Assembly (NCBI GenBank): GCA_002335115.1
Contig: DDCR01000047.1
Span: forward strand, 7,155 to 13,880
Direction of reading: 5' to 3'
Length of the DNA: 6,726 nucleotides
DNA from: Oceanospirillaceae bacterium UBA2001
GTDB taxonomy: Bacteria; Pseudomonadota; Gammaproteobacteria; Pseudomonadales; Balneatricaceae
The notes under the pieces are model-generated. The model was not told the DNA's origin. It ran no database searches and worked only from the letters and a program-made list of their open reading frames with translations. The translations under genes and the position numbers were made by a program. Shown here one piece after another: positions 1 through 5,995 of this stretch. Numbering within the stretch: position 1 is the first letter of the stretch; the number at the start of each line of letters is the position of its first letter.

Positions 1-275
1 TCTTTGAGTAATTCGAGCTCATGACACTTTTGCCCAGGATGATCTATTAAGGGGTTGACCTTAAGCACCAAATCACTCTGGTATACCTCTTTGGTATTGG
101 CGTTAATAAATGCTCCAGCAGCTTCATAAGCAGCATCGTCAAAGTTTGCTGCAAGTCCAGCAGTGGACTCGATGCAAACATCGAAGCCGAGTTTTTTTAA
201 CAGTTCGACTGTTTTTGGGGTGGCAGCGACTCGAGTTTCGCCCGCCAAAGGTTCTTTTGGGATACCGATAAGCAT
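1..275 (-). CDS. pntA: NAD(P) transhydrogenase subunit alpha, N-terminal part (runs off the left edge)
   Basis: PntA is the NAD(H)-binding subunit of the membrane transhydrogenase, which uses the proton gradient to pass hydride from NADH to NADP+. Reading leftward from the ATG at 275-273 gives 91 uninterrupted codons. The protein opens MLIGIPKEPLAGETRVAATP, which matches the typical PntA / alanine dehydrogenase N-terminal signature (IGIPkE....E.RVA.TP). It continues with a KLGFDVCIES segment and a SDLVLKVNPL segment, both usual in PntA. Alanine dehydrogenase shares the fold, but the TPKTVELLKKLGF stretch is more like PntA. A weak AGGT ribosome site lies a few bases upstream of the ATG. The gene is divergent from the transport operon and probably unrelated to it in function. 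Only about the first fifth of the usual ~500-residue protein is present, and it is intact as far as it goes. Confidence 0.93.
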   Translation of the reverse strand, partial: MLIGIPKEPLAGETRVAATPKTVELLKKLGFDVCIESTAGLAANFDDAAYEAAGAFINANTKEVYQSDLVLKVNPLIDHPGQKCHELELLK

Positions 276-515
276 GGGATTACCTGTGCATGTGGTAGAA
301 ATAAAAATCGACCATACTGATTAATAAGATCAATTACAGTTATTTTAATGCGCCCAAATTTAACCACTTTATGTCAAAAAGCACAACCAAAGCGCAAACA
401 ATGGTGAGTTAAGCGCTGAATACTGAATATAGTCAGTCGGCTTTTAGGCTCTGTGGGTATGCTTAGCATCAAGGGAGATTTAGCTAAAACAACAGTTCCA
501 GAGGTCAGTTATAAA

Positions 516-524
516 ATTGGATAC
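516..524 (+). promoter_or_regulatory. Possible upstream operator half (ATTGGATAC)
   Basis: ATTGGATAC here is the exact reverse complement of GTATCCAAT at 659-667, which sits inside the predicted operon promoter. The ten bases TTGGATACTT partly match the TTGTATACAA-like palindromes bound by many GntR/FCD-type regulators, a family that often controls amino- and sugar-acid catabolism. A 9-base inverted pair somewhere in a 450-base region is not rare by chance, so the case rests on the position of the partner copy. Operator function is inference. Confidence 0.3.
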
Positions 525-585
525 TTGAAGCGAGCATGCATCATGGGTTGAGTAGCATGAGTTAGGTCACTTTAATGAAGGGATC

Positions 586-597
586 TTAGTTAACTAA
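586..597. repeat. Perfect 12-base palindrome TTAGTTAACTAA
   Basis: The twelve bases read identically on both strands, centred between 591 and 592. They lie about 55 bases upstream of the predicted -35 box of the transport operon, a common place for an activator or repressor dimer to bind. A similar GTTAAC core recurs at 634-639. No specific regulator can be named from this sequence. Confidence 0.4.
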
Positions 598-650
598 CAC
601 AGGCTTTTAGATCTTAGGTCAGGAGCTGGTTAAGTTAACAAAATAATCAG

Positions 651-679
651 TAGACACTGTATCCAATATCCATTATCTT
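651..679 (+). promoter_or_regulatory. Predicted sigma70 promoter of the transport/catabolic operon
   Basis: TAGACA (651-656, five of six matches to TTGACA) and TATCTT (674-679, four of six matches to TATAAT) are separated by exactly 17 bases, the optimal spacing. Transcription would start near 686 and give a leader of about 40 bases before the binding-protein ATG. The spacer contains GTATCCAAT (659-667) and the tandem heptamers TATCCAA/TATCCAT (660-673). A protein bound there would block polymerase, which suggests repression relieved by the substrate or a pathway intermediate. The promoter is predicted only from matches and position. Confidence 0.5.
659..667 (+). promoter_or_regulatory. Possible operator inside the promoter spacer (GTATCCAAT)
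   Basis: GTATCCAAT lies between the predicted -35 and -10 boxes and is the exact inverted copy of 516-524, about 143 bases centre to centre. Read on the minus strand, TTGGATACAG matches eight of ten positions of a TTGTATACAA GntR/FCD-like palindrome. Two copies at this distance would permit repression by looping. No regulator gene is visible in the window, so the assignment to this regulator family is a guess from motif shape. Confidence 0.35.
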
Positions 680-725
680 AAGGACTGCTCAATTATTAAG
701 GTCTTTAAACCAAGGAGAAGTAATA

Positions 726-1526
726 ATGTTAAAAAAAATAATCACCATGATTGCACTAACTTCGCTTTACACAGCCCCTACCATGGCCGACACATTAGAT
801 GATGTGATTGATCGTGGCGAACTGCGTTGCGGTGTTGTGTTAGATTTTCCACCAATCGGCTACCGTGATGCTAATAATGAACCAGCCGGTTTTGATGTTG
901 AGTATTGCAACGATCTTGCTTTGTCATTAGAAGTGGATCCGGTAATCCTGCCATTGACTTGGTCAGAGCGGCTACCAGTAATCGTGACTGGTCGCGCCGA
1001 TGTGGTGTTCGGTGGCACCTCAGACAGCCTAGCTCGCGCTAGAACCGTTGGTTTTACCATCCCATATGCTATTTACTATGCTCAAGGTGTGGTTAATTCC
1101 AACAGTGGAATCAAGACTTTTGAAGATATGCGTGGTAAACGTGTCGCTGCTGCGGTAGGTACCGTACCAGAACAGGAATGGTTAGAAATTGCCAAGGAGT
1201 GGGGCGAGGAAGATAACTATCAGGGTTATCAATCTGAAAATGAAGTATTTTTAGCTGTCGCTCAGGGTAAGGCTGATATTGGTATTACCACCAATACTGC
1301 GGTGTTACCAATTACCAGCAAATATGACAACATTGATGCAGGCCCACGTATGCCTTGGACCACAGATTATACGTCAGTGGTTGGTAAGCGTGAGGATGTG
1401 ACTTGGTTAAACTACCTAAATTTATTTGTGACTCATCAAGTTCGCTCTGGTCGCTACCAAGAACTGTGGGATAAATATGTAGGTGGCCAAGCGCCTGAAT
1501 TACGTATTCCTGGTGTCATGTATTAA
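726..1526 (+). CDS. Periplasmic solute-binding protein of a PAAT-type ABC importer
   Basis: This 266-residue protein captures the substrate in the periplasm and delivers it to the permeases encoded next. Residues 1-21 form a signal peptide: KK, then a hydrophobic run, then a PTMA|D cleavage site. The rest is a type-II binding-protein fold (SBP_bac_3). The opening RGELRCGV (30-37), PPIGYRD (42-48) and GFDVEYCNDLA (55-65) are standard for the family. R104 in SLARARTVGF sits where these proteins hold the ligand carboxylate, and W79 is at a usual aromatic position. At the second-lobe site, where many amino-acid binders have an Asp gripping the alpha-amino group (HisJ and GlnH type), this protein reads GKADIGITTN (181-190) with Thr189 instead. 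That hints at a ligand without a primary amine, such as a proline derivative or betaine. The start is fixed by AAGGAG eight bases before the ATG and by the signal peptide. The exact ligand is not known. Confidence 0.93.
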   Translation: MLKKIITMIALTSLYTAPTMADTLDDVIDRGELRCGVVLDFPPIGYRDANNEPAGFDVEYCNDLALSLEVDPVILPLTWSERLPVIVTGRADVVFGGTSDSLARARTVGFTIPYAIYYAQGVVNSNSGIKTFEDMRGKRVAAAVGTVPEQEWLEIAKEWGEEDNYQGYQSENEVFLAVAQGKADIGITTNTAVLPITSKYDNIDAGPRMPWTTDYTSVVGKREDVTWLNYLNLFVTHQVRSGRYQELWDKYVGGQAPELRIPGVMY

Positions 1527-1548
1527 TTGATGATGTTCTTAACCCATG

Positions 1549-1569
1549 TGCTGCCCTCAAGGGGCAGCA
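1549..1569 (+). promoter_or_regulatory. Intercistronic stem-loop between binding protein and permease genes
   Basis: TGCTGCCC (1549-1556) and GGGCAGCA (1562-1569) form a perfect 8-base-pair, GC-rich stem with a five-base loop. The following bases (ACTTTAAGG) lack a T run, so this is not a strong Rho-independent terminator. Such hairpins after the binding-protein gene are known in ABC-importer operons. They protect the upstream mRNA 3' end or partly terminate transcription, so that binding protein outnumbers permease. The stem ends just before the AAGG ribosome site of the next gene. Confidence 0.75.
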
Positions 1570-1585
1570 ACTTTAAGGTCCAAAT

Positions 1586-2248
1586 ATGTTTGATTACAAC
1601 TTTCATTGGCGACCCGTTTTAAAAACCCTTCCTGACCTCTTAGATGCAGCACTGTTAACCCTTGAAGTGGCCATTCTAGCCATGCTCATTGGCATCGTTA
1701 TTGGTCTTTGTTTGGCTTTAATACGCCTCCACATGAAAGGCTCTTTATACTGGTTTGCAACCTCATGGGTCGAACTCGCTCGCAACACGCCTGCCCTTTT
1801 TCAGTTATTCTTTTTTGGCTTTGGCCTCGGTGCATTCGGTCTTCACCTGTCACCCTATCTAATTGTATTAACGGCATTGAGCTTTAACTGTGCTGGTTAT
1901 TTGGCAGAGAATTTTCGTGGTGGTTTTTTAGCGATTCCAGAGACCCAAATGCGCTCGGCTCGCAGTCTAGGCATGACCGCTTGGCAAGCTTACACAAGAA
2001 TTGTCATTCCTCAGGTATTTCGGATTGTTTATCATCCGATTACTAATCAAATTGTGTGGTGTGTATTGATGTCATCTTTAGGCATGTTAGTGGGCTTTCG
2101 TGAGTTGAGTGGTGAAACCCAGTTCTTTGCCTCGCGTACGTTTCGCATATTTGAATATTTTGCTGCCACTGCGGTAATTTACTACGTTATCGTTAAACTA
2201 ATTTTAGTCGCTTCGCGTATTTTGGCGGCGCGACTATTTCGATATTAA
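1586..2248 (+). CDS. PAAT-family ABC importer permease, first subunit
   Basis: This 220-residue inner-membrane protein of the HisM/GlnP type (BPD_transp_1) forms one half of the transport channel. Hydrophobic stretches lie at roughly 20-46, 66-84, 88-106, 155-172 and 190-212, consistent with the five spans usual for the family. The ELARNTPALFQL motif (63-74) corresponds to the family's conserved E-R-TP-Q signature. The cytoplasmic EAA-type loop that docks on the ATPase is at about 116-143 (IPETQMRSARSLGM through IPQ); its E-A-A positions read R-S-A but the downstream Gly is kept. The ATG has AAGG seven bases upstream, right after the hairpin. The gap to the next permease is nine bases. It should pair with the 2258-2920 product as a heterodimer. 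Full length, with no sign of damage. Confidence 0.93.
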   Translation: MFDYNFHWRPVLKTLPDLLDAALLTLEVAILAMLIGIVIGLCLALIRLHMKGSLYWFATSWVELARNTPALFQLFFFGFGLGAFGLHLSPYLIVLTALSFNCAGYLAENFRGGFLAIPETQMRSARSLGMTAWQAYTRIVIPQVFRIVYHPITNQIVWCVLMSSLGMLVGFRELSGETQFFASRTFRIFEYFAATAVIYYVIVKLILVASRILAARLFRY

Positions 2249-2257
2249 GGAGGGTAC

Positions 2258-2920
2258 ATGGAACCTAGTTTGAGTTTCTTTAGCGACTTTAATATCAATG
2301 ACTTTTGGTTTTTGGGTCAAGCAGCGGTGCGTACGTTATGGATTTCGCTATTGTCCATTTCTTTAGGAACAGTGCTGGGCATTTTTTTTGGCTGGGCCCT
2401 ATATGAAGGTAAGCTCGCTGCAACCTTAACTCTGGCACCTCTTTTGGATGTCTTTCGTTCAGTACCCTTAATTATTCAACTGGTATTGTTTTATAACTTC
2501 GCGCCTATTATGGGCCTTAATTTAGACCCTTTTGGCTCTGGAGTGGTTATTTTAACCATCTACACATCAGCATTAGTGGCTAACGTAGCTCGAGGCGGTA
2601 TTGAAGCGGTGGGTAAGCCCCTTCGAAATGCCGCCAGAAGTCTGGGTATCTCTTATTGGCAAGACCTGCGTTACATTGTGTTTCCCATTGGTGGGCGAGC
2701 CGTTTTTCCAGCCTGGGTTGGGGTTGCACTTGGTGTGATGAAGGACAGTGCCCTCGTATCTGTACTGGGTTATGTAGAATTATTAAAAGCCAGTCAGATT
2801 CTCATTACTCGAACTCAAGAACCGTTCTTGATTTTAATTGTCGCGGGTGCGTTTTATTTCGCACTTTCATATCCTATTTCGCGTTATGCCGCGAACCTTG
2901 AAAAAAGTTGGGCACAATGA
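2258..2920 (+). CDS. PAAT-family ABC importer permease, second subunit
   Basis: The second 220-residue HisQ/GlnP-type inner-membrane subunit. Membrane segments are visible at roughly 22-48, 57-82, 93-112, 151-172 and 188-208. The FRSVPLIIQL motif (66-75) is the family signature before the second span. The EAA-type loop is at 114-143 (GIEAVGKPLRNAARSLGI and on to FP). MKDSALVSVLGYVELL (161-176) matches the usual KDTSL...EL segment. A strong AAGGAGG site (2247-2253) overlaps the stop codon of the first permease, so the two are likely translated in equal amounts. Its TGA stop overlaps the ATG of the ATPase gene. The two permeases share family motifs but are clearly different sequences, as expected for a heterodimeric importer. 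Confidence 0.93.
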   Translation: MEPSLSFFSDFNINDFWFLGQAAVRTLWISLLSISLGTVLGIFFGWALYEGKLAATLTLAPLLDVFRSVPLIIQLVLFYNFAPIMGLNLDPFGSGVVILTIYTSALVANVARGGIEAVGKPLRNAARSLGISYWQDLRYIVFPIGGRAVFPAWVGVALGVMKDSALVSVLGYVELLKASQILITRTQEPFLILIVAGAFYFALSYPISRYAANLEKSWAQ

Positions 2921-3639
2921 TTCAAATTCGTGATTTACACAAGTATTTTGGTCCGCTGCATGTCCTAAAAGGGATCAACTTAGAAGTCAAAAAAGGTGAG
3001 GTACTTTCAGTTATTGGGTCATCGGGCTCTGGAAAATCTACCCTCCTGTATTGCATCAATGGCCTAGAGACTATTCAAAAAGGCGATATTATAGTCAATG
3101 ACATCCATGTGCACGCGAAGCAAACCAACCTTAATCAGGTGCGTCAAAAAATGGGAATGGTGTTTCAACAATGGAATAGTTTTCCACACCTAACTGCCGT
3201 TGAAAATGTGGCCTTAGCACCTAAAATAGTGAAAGGAAAATCCAAGGCAGAAGCAAGGAAAATTGCCCTTAGTCAGCTAGAGCATGTGGGCCTTTTGGAT
3301 AAAGTAGATGCCTACCCAAATGCCCTATCAGGAGGACAGCAGCAGCGCCTAGCAATTGCTCGTGCACTGGCTATGGAGCCTGATTATATGCTGTTCGATG
3401 AAGCAACTTCTGCCCTTGATCCTGAGTTGGTGGGTGAAGTCCTTGACACCATGCGCTTGCTTGCTGAAGAGGGCATGACCATGATTTGTGTCACCCACGA
3501 GATGAGTTTTGCAAGGGACGTATCTGATCGTGTGGCCTTTTTTCATGATGGGGTTATGGAAGAAATTGGCTCACCATCACAAATTTTTGGTGCCCCCCAG
3601 TCTGAACACACACGCAAATTTTTAGCTAAAGTACGTTAA
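2917..3639 (+). CDS. PAAT-type ABC importer ATPase
   Basis: This 240-residue cytoplasmic ATPase (GlnQ/HisP type) powers the importer as a dimer. All nucleotide-binding motifs are intact: Walker A GSSGSGKST (34-42, Lys40), Q-loop Gln84 in MVFQQWNSFPHLT, signature LSGGQQQR (137-144), Walker B MLFDEATSALDP (158-169, Asp161 and Glu162) and switch His194 in CVTHEM. The start is placed at the ATG at 2917, which overlaps the permease stop as ATGA and lines up with family N-termini (MIQIRDLHKYFG). A TTG at 2908 would add three residues but is less likely. There is no clear Shine-Dalgarno sequence, so translational coupling to the permease is probable. It has no C-terminal regulatory domain. It ends 75 bases before the catabolic genes. 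Confidence 0.96.
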   Translation: MIQIRDLHKYFGPLHVLKGINLEVKKGEVLSVIGSSGSGKSTLLYCINGLETIQKGDIIVNDIHVHAKQTNLNQVRQKMGMVFQQWNSFPHLTAVENVALAPKIVKGKSKAEARKIALSQLEHVGLLDKVDAYPNALSGGQQQRLAIARALAMEPDYMLFDEATSALDPELVGEVLDTMRLLAEEGMTMICVTHEMSFARDVSDRVAFFHDGVMEEIGSPSQIFGAPQSEHTRKFLAKVR

Positions 3640-3714
3640 AATAGTTAAATCACTTGATGCCGCTATTGTTATCCATTCGATGCACCCGTGCAGTAAAACT
3701 TTAAAGAGGTTTCT

Positions 3715-4674
3715 ATGTCAAAAAATATATTCACCGGCACTATGCCCGCCCTAATGACACCCTGTAAAGCAGACCGAACGCCTGACTTTGCCGCCTTAGT
3801 TAAAAAAGGCAAAGAAATGATTGCCGCGGGTATGTCTGCTGTTGTTTATTGTGGATCCATGGGCGATTGGCCGTTGCTAACTGACGCCCAGCGTATGGAA
3901 GGTGTGGAGCATTTAGTCAACGCGGGTTTGCCCGTAGTAGTAGGCACAGGTGCAATTAACAGTAAGTCTGCAGCAGCGCATGCGGCTCATGCTCAAAAAG
4001 TAGGGGCTGTTGGCCTCATGGTCATTCCGCGTGTCTTGTCTCGTGGTCCCTCTGCTACAGCTCAAAAAAATCACTTCAAAGGCATTTTAAGTGCCGCTCC
4101 TAATATTCCAGCCATTATTTACAATAGCCCCTTTTATGGCTTCTCTACTCGCGCCGACTTATTCTTTGCTCTGCGTGCAGAACATCCTAACTTGGTGGGA
4201 TTTAAGGAATTTGGTGGTAAAGATGATATCCGTTATGCGGCCGAATATATTACATCTCAGGATGACCAGGTGACCTTAATGGTGGGCGTTGATACTGAGG
4301 TCTATCATGGCTATGTTAACTGTGGCGCTACAGGTTCCATTACGGGCATTGGCACCGCCCTTCCCAAAGAGGCCTTGCTGCTAACGAGCCTTTCCAAACT
4401 GGCAGCAGCAGGTCATGCTGAAGCGCGCTGTCGTGCCTTAGAGCTCGAAGAGGCCTTTTCTGTGCTTTCTAGTTTTGATGAAGAAGCTGAGCTCGTTTTA
4501 TACTATAAACACCTGCTTGTTTTAAATGGGGAAGAAGCGTATCGCCTGCATTTTAATGAAACTGACGAACTCAGTGAAGCCCAGCGAAAATATTGCGAAC
4601 AGCAATACACATTATTTCAAACTTGGTTTGCAGATTGGTCTAAGCAAGGTGGCATCATCGCTCAATGTATGTAA
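3715..4674 (+). CDS. DapA/DHDPS-superfamily Schiff-base lyase, probable pyrroline-4-hydroxy-2-carboxylate deaminase
   Basis: This 319-residue cytosolic TIM-barrel enzyme belongs to the dihydrodipicolinate synthase / N-acetylneuraminate lyase superfamily. The Schiff-base lysine is Lys164 (LVGFKEFGG) and the partner tyrosine is Tyr136 (AIIYNSPFYG), with the family's 28-residue spacing. The usual GTTGE loop reads GSMGD (47-51), so the second Thr of true lysine-pathway DapA is Met49 here. A role in lysine synthesis is therefore unlikely. From memory, the VVYCGSMGDWPLLT and IPRVLSRG stretches resemble the DapA-like proteins in hydroxyproline operons (LhpC/HypD). Those deaminate and dehydrate pyrroline-4-hydroxy-2-carboxylate to alpha-ketoglutarate semialdehyde. 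Placement after an importer and before an FAD amine dehydrogenase supports this. AAAGAGG precedes the ATG by five bases. A sugar-acid aldolase or dehydratase is the main alternative. The exact substrate is inferred. Confidence 0.87.
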   Translation: MSKNIFTGTMPALMTPCKADRTPDFAALVKKGKEMIAAGMSAVVYCGSMGDWPLLTDAQRMEGVEHLVNAGLPVVVGTGAINSKSAAAHAAHAQKVGAVGLMVIPRVLSRGPSATAQKNHFKGILSAAPNIPAIIYNSPFYGFSTRADLFFALRAEHPNLVGFKEFGGKDDIRYAAEYITSQDDQVTLMVGVDTEVYHGYVNCGATGSITGIGTALPKEALLLTSLSKLAAAGHAEARCRALELEEAFSVLSSFDEEAELVLYYKHLLVLNGEEAYRLHFNETDELSEAQRKYCEQQYTLFQTWFADWSKQGGIIAQCM

Positions 4675-4741
4675 ACCACAACTGAGTTGCGGGTGGGGCA
4701 AAATGGGTGCTTTTTAACAGGATAGTTGTGTAACCAAGTCT

Positions 4742-5986
4742 ATGAATAAACCGTACGATATTATTGTCATCGGTGCTGGTATTGTGGGCATTAGTATTGC
4801 TAAAGCACTGCAACAAACTGGCCGCACAGTGACGCTTATTGATCGAAAGGGGGTTGCTTTAGAAGCCTCGAAAAGTAATGCGGGGGCCTTTGCCTTTGCC
4901 GACATAGTGCCTTTGGCAACTCCTAGAATCATGCGTCAAGCACCAAAATGGTTGCTCGATCCTTTAGGGCCACTGTCTATTCCCCCAGCCTACGCCTTAA
5001 CTATTTTGCCGTGGATGATGCGTTTTTGGCGCGCCAGTTGGCCCGATCGTTATGAAGCATCACTGCAAACCCAAGCGCAATTGATGACCTTTTCACAAGA
5101 GGCTCTTGAGCGGCAAGTCACCTTAGTTAATGGAGAGCGATTCATGCAGCGTGAAGGTCAGCTCCAATTATATGAAGGGCTTAAGCAGTTTAATGCTAGC
5201 CAACCCGTCTGGAAAACTCGGAGTGAGCACGGTATTGATTTTCAATTATTGCACTGCGCCGCTTCGATTGCTGAAATTCAACCGGGTCTTGATACGCGTT
5301 TTACCCATGCGGGGTATACCCCCAAGTGGCTTAATACCTGTGATCCAGAGCAATGGGCACATCACATTGCGGAGCACTTTATGGCCTCAGGTGGGGCCCT
5401 TAAGTTAGCCAATATTGAAGCCATCTTTGAGCATCCAGATTATGTTAGCTTGGCGACTCAAGACGGAGAGTTACGGGCAAAACAGGTGGTTGTGGCGAGT
5501 GGGGCTTGGTCACACAAGCTAACCAAAACCTTGGGTGATCATATTCCCTTAGAAACAGAACGTGGATACAACACCACCCTTCCAGCAGGCGCATTTGATC
5601 TAAAGACCCATCTAACGTTTGGTGCACATGGCTTTGTTGTCACCAAAATTGCCGGTGGTATTCGGGTGGGTGGTGCAGTCGAACTAGGAGGACTGAACCT
5701 AGCTCCAAATTATGCACGCGCACAAATGTTGCTGGATAAAGCCGCCCAGTTTTTACCCACCTTAAATACACAAAATGGTGAACAATGGATGGGGTTTCGT
5801 CCCTCTATGCCAGATAGCCTGCCTGTTATTGGGTCGGCCTCTAAAGCCCCTAATGTATTTTATGCCTTTGGGCATGGGCACTTGGGTTTAACGCAAGCTG
5901 CAGGCACAGCAGAACTGGTGACTGCACTTGCAAACGGAACTGAAACAGCCATTTCAATAGATGCTTTTTCACCTAACAGATTTTGA
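4742..5986 (+). CDS. DadA/DAO-family FAD-dependent oxidoreductase, probable D-hydroxyproline-type dehydrogenase
   Basis: This 414-residue flavoenzyme of the DAO fold (PF01266 type) most likely oxidises a D-configured or secondary amine to an imine and passes electrons to the respiratory chain. The N-terminal dinucleotide fold is clear: VIGAGIVG (9-16, Gly11, Gly13, Gly16), with Asp34 ending the second strand (TLIDRKG) to bind the ribose. A second FAD contact, VVASGAWS (250-257), and the C-terminal GFRPSMPDSLPVIG (351-364) and FGHGHLGLT (376-384) are typical of DadA and D-hydroxyproline dehydrogenases. In the 4-hydroxyproline route it would make the substrate of the DapA-like enzyme encoded just before it. 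No good ribosome site precedes the ATG: the nearest AGGA is about 19 bases away, and a stop codon at 4715 excludes an earlier start. A sarcosine- or glycine-oxidase-like activity is an alternative. Confidence 0.87.
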   Translation: MNKPYDIIVIGAGIVGISIAKALQQTGRTVTLIDRKGVALEASKSNAGAFAFADIVPLATPRIMRQAPKWLLDPLGPLSIPPAYALTILPWMMRFWRASWPDRYEASLQTQAQLMTFSQEALERQVTLVNGERFMQREGQLQLYEGLKQFNASQPVWKTRSEHGIDFQLLHCAASIAEIQPGLDTRFTHAGYTPKWLNTCDPEQWAHHIAEHFMASGGALKLANIEAIFEHPDYVSLATQDGELRAKQVVVASGAWSHKLTKTLGDHIPLETERGYNTTLPAGAFDLKTHLTFGAHGFVVTKIAGGIRVGGAVELGGLNLAPNYARAQMLLDKAAQFLPTLNTQNGEQWMGFRPSMPDSLPVIGSASKAPNVFYAFGHGHLGLTQAAGTAELVTALANGTETAISIDAFSPNRF

Positions 5987-5995
5987 GGATTGATT

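Larger units (their letters stand above)
276..725. other. Divergent intergenic region with promoters and possible operators, no gene
   Basis: These 450 bases separate leftward pntA from the rightward transport/catabolic operon. I found no credible coding region: the longest ATG-started plus-strand stretch noticed (near 348) is under 25 codons and has no family resemblance. No tRNA or obvious structured RNA was seen. The right part holds a reasonable sigma70 promoter (651-679), a 9-base inverted repeat (516-524 and 659-667), a perfect 12-base palindrome (586-597) and three copies of AGGTCA. For pntA, the best but weak minus-strand promoter is TTAAAA (348-343), 16 bases, then TATTAA (326-321). 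That would give a leader of about 40 bases. A perfect TTGACA hexamer on the minus strand (377-372) has no matching -10 box at normal spacing. Confidence 0.75.

Noticed and set aside
318..342. FNR/CRP-like site near pntA (TTGAT...ATCA on the minus strand)
   Set aside because: The half-sites are seven bases apart instead of the four needed for FNR, and the flanks do not match.
678..711. Leader riboswitch or attenuator suggested by the TTAAGGNCT direct repeat (678-686, 696-704) and near-palindrome GGTCTTTAAACC
   Set aside because: The leader of about 40 bases is too short for a known riboswitch and shows no terminator-like stem followed by a T run.
860..1060. Minus-strand open frames inside the binding-protein and permease genes, and other overlapping small frames
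   Set aside because: They lie opposite or out of frame with strongly supported family genes, lack ribosome sites and show no recognisable domain.
2908..2916. TTG at 2908 as the start of the ABC ATPase
   Set aside because: The ATG at 2917 gives the usual family N-terminus and the common ATGA stop/start overlap. The TTG adds only three residues and has no ribosome site of its own.
3640..3714. Separate promoter or terminator between the importer and the catabolic genes
   Set aside because: No -35/-10 pair with good spacing was found. The only hairpin (TGCA CCCG TGCA near 3681-3692) has four base pairs and no T tract. A TATCCA at 3670-3675 echoes the promoter motif but is too short to call an operator.
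4701..4715. Rho-independent terminator before the FAD gene (TTTTT at 4711-4715)
   Set aside because: Only a three-base-pair stem (GCA/TGC) precedes the T run, far too weak for termination.
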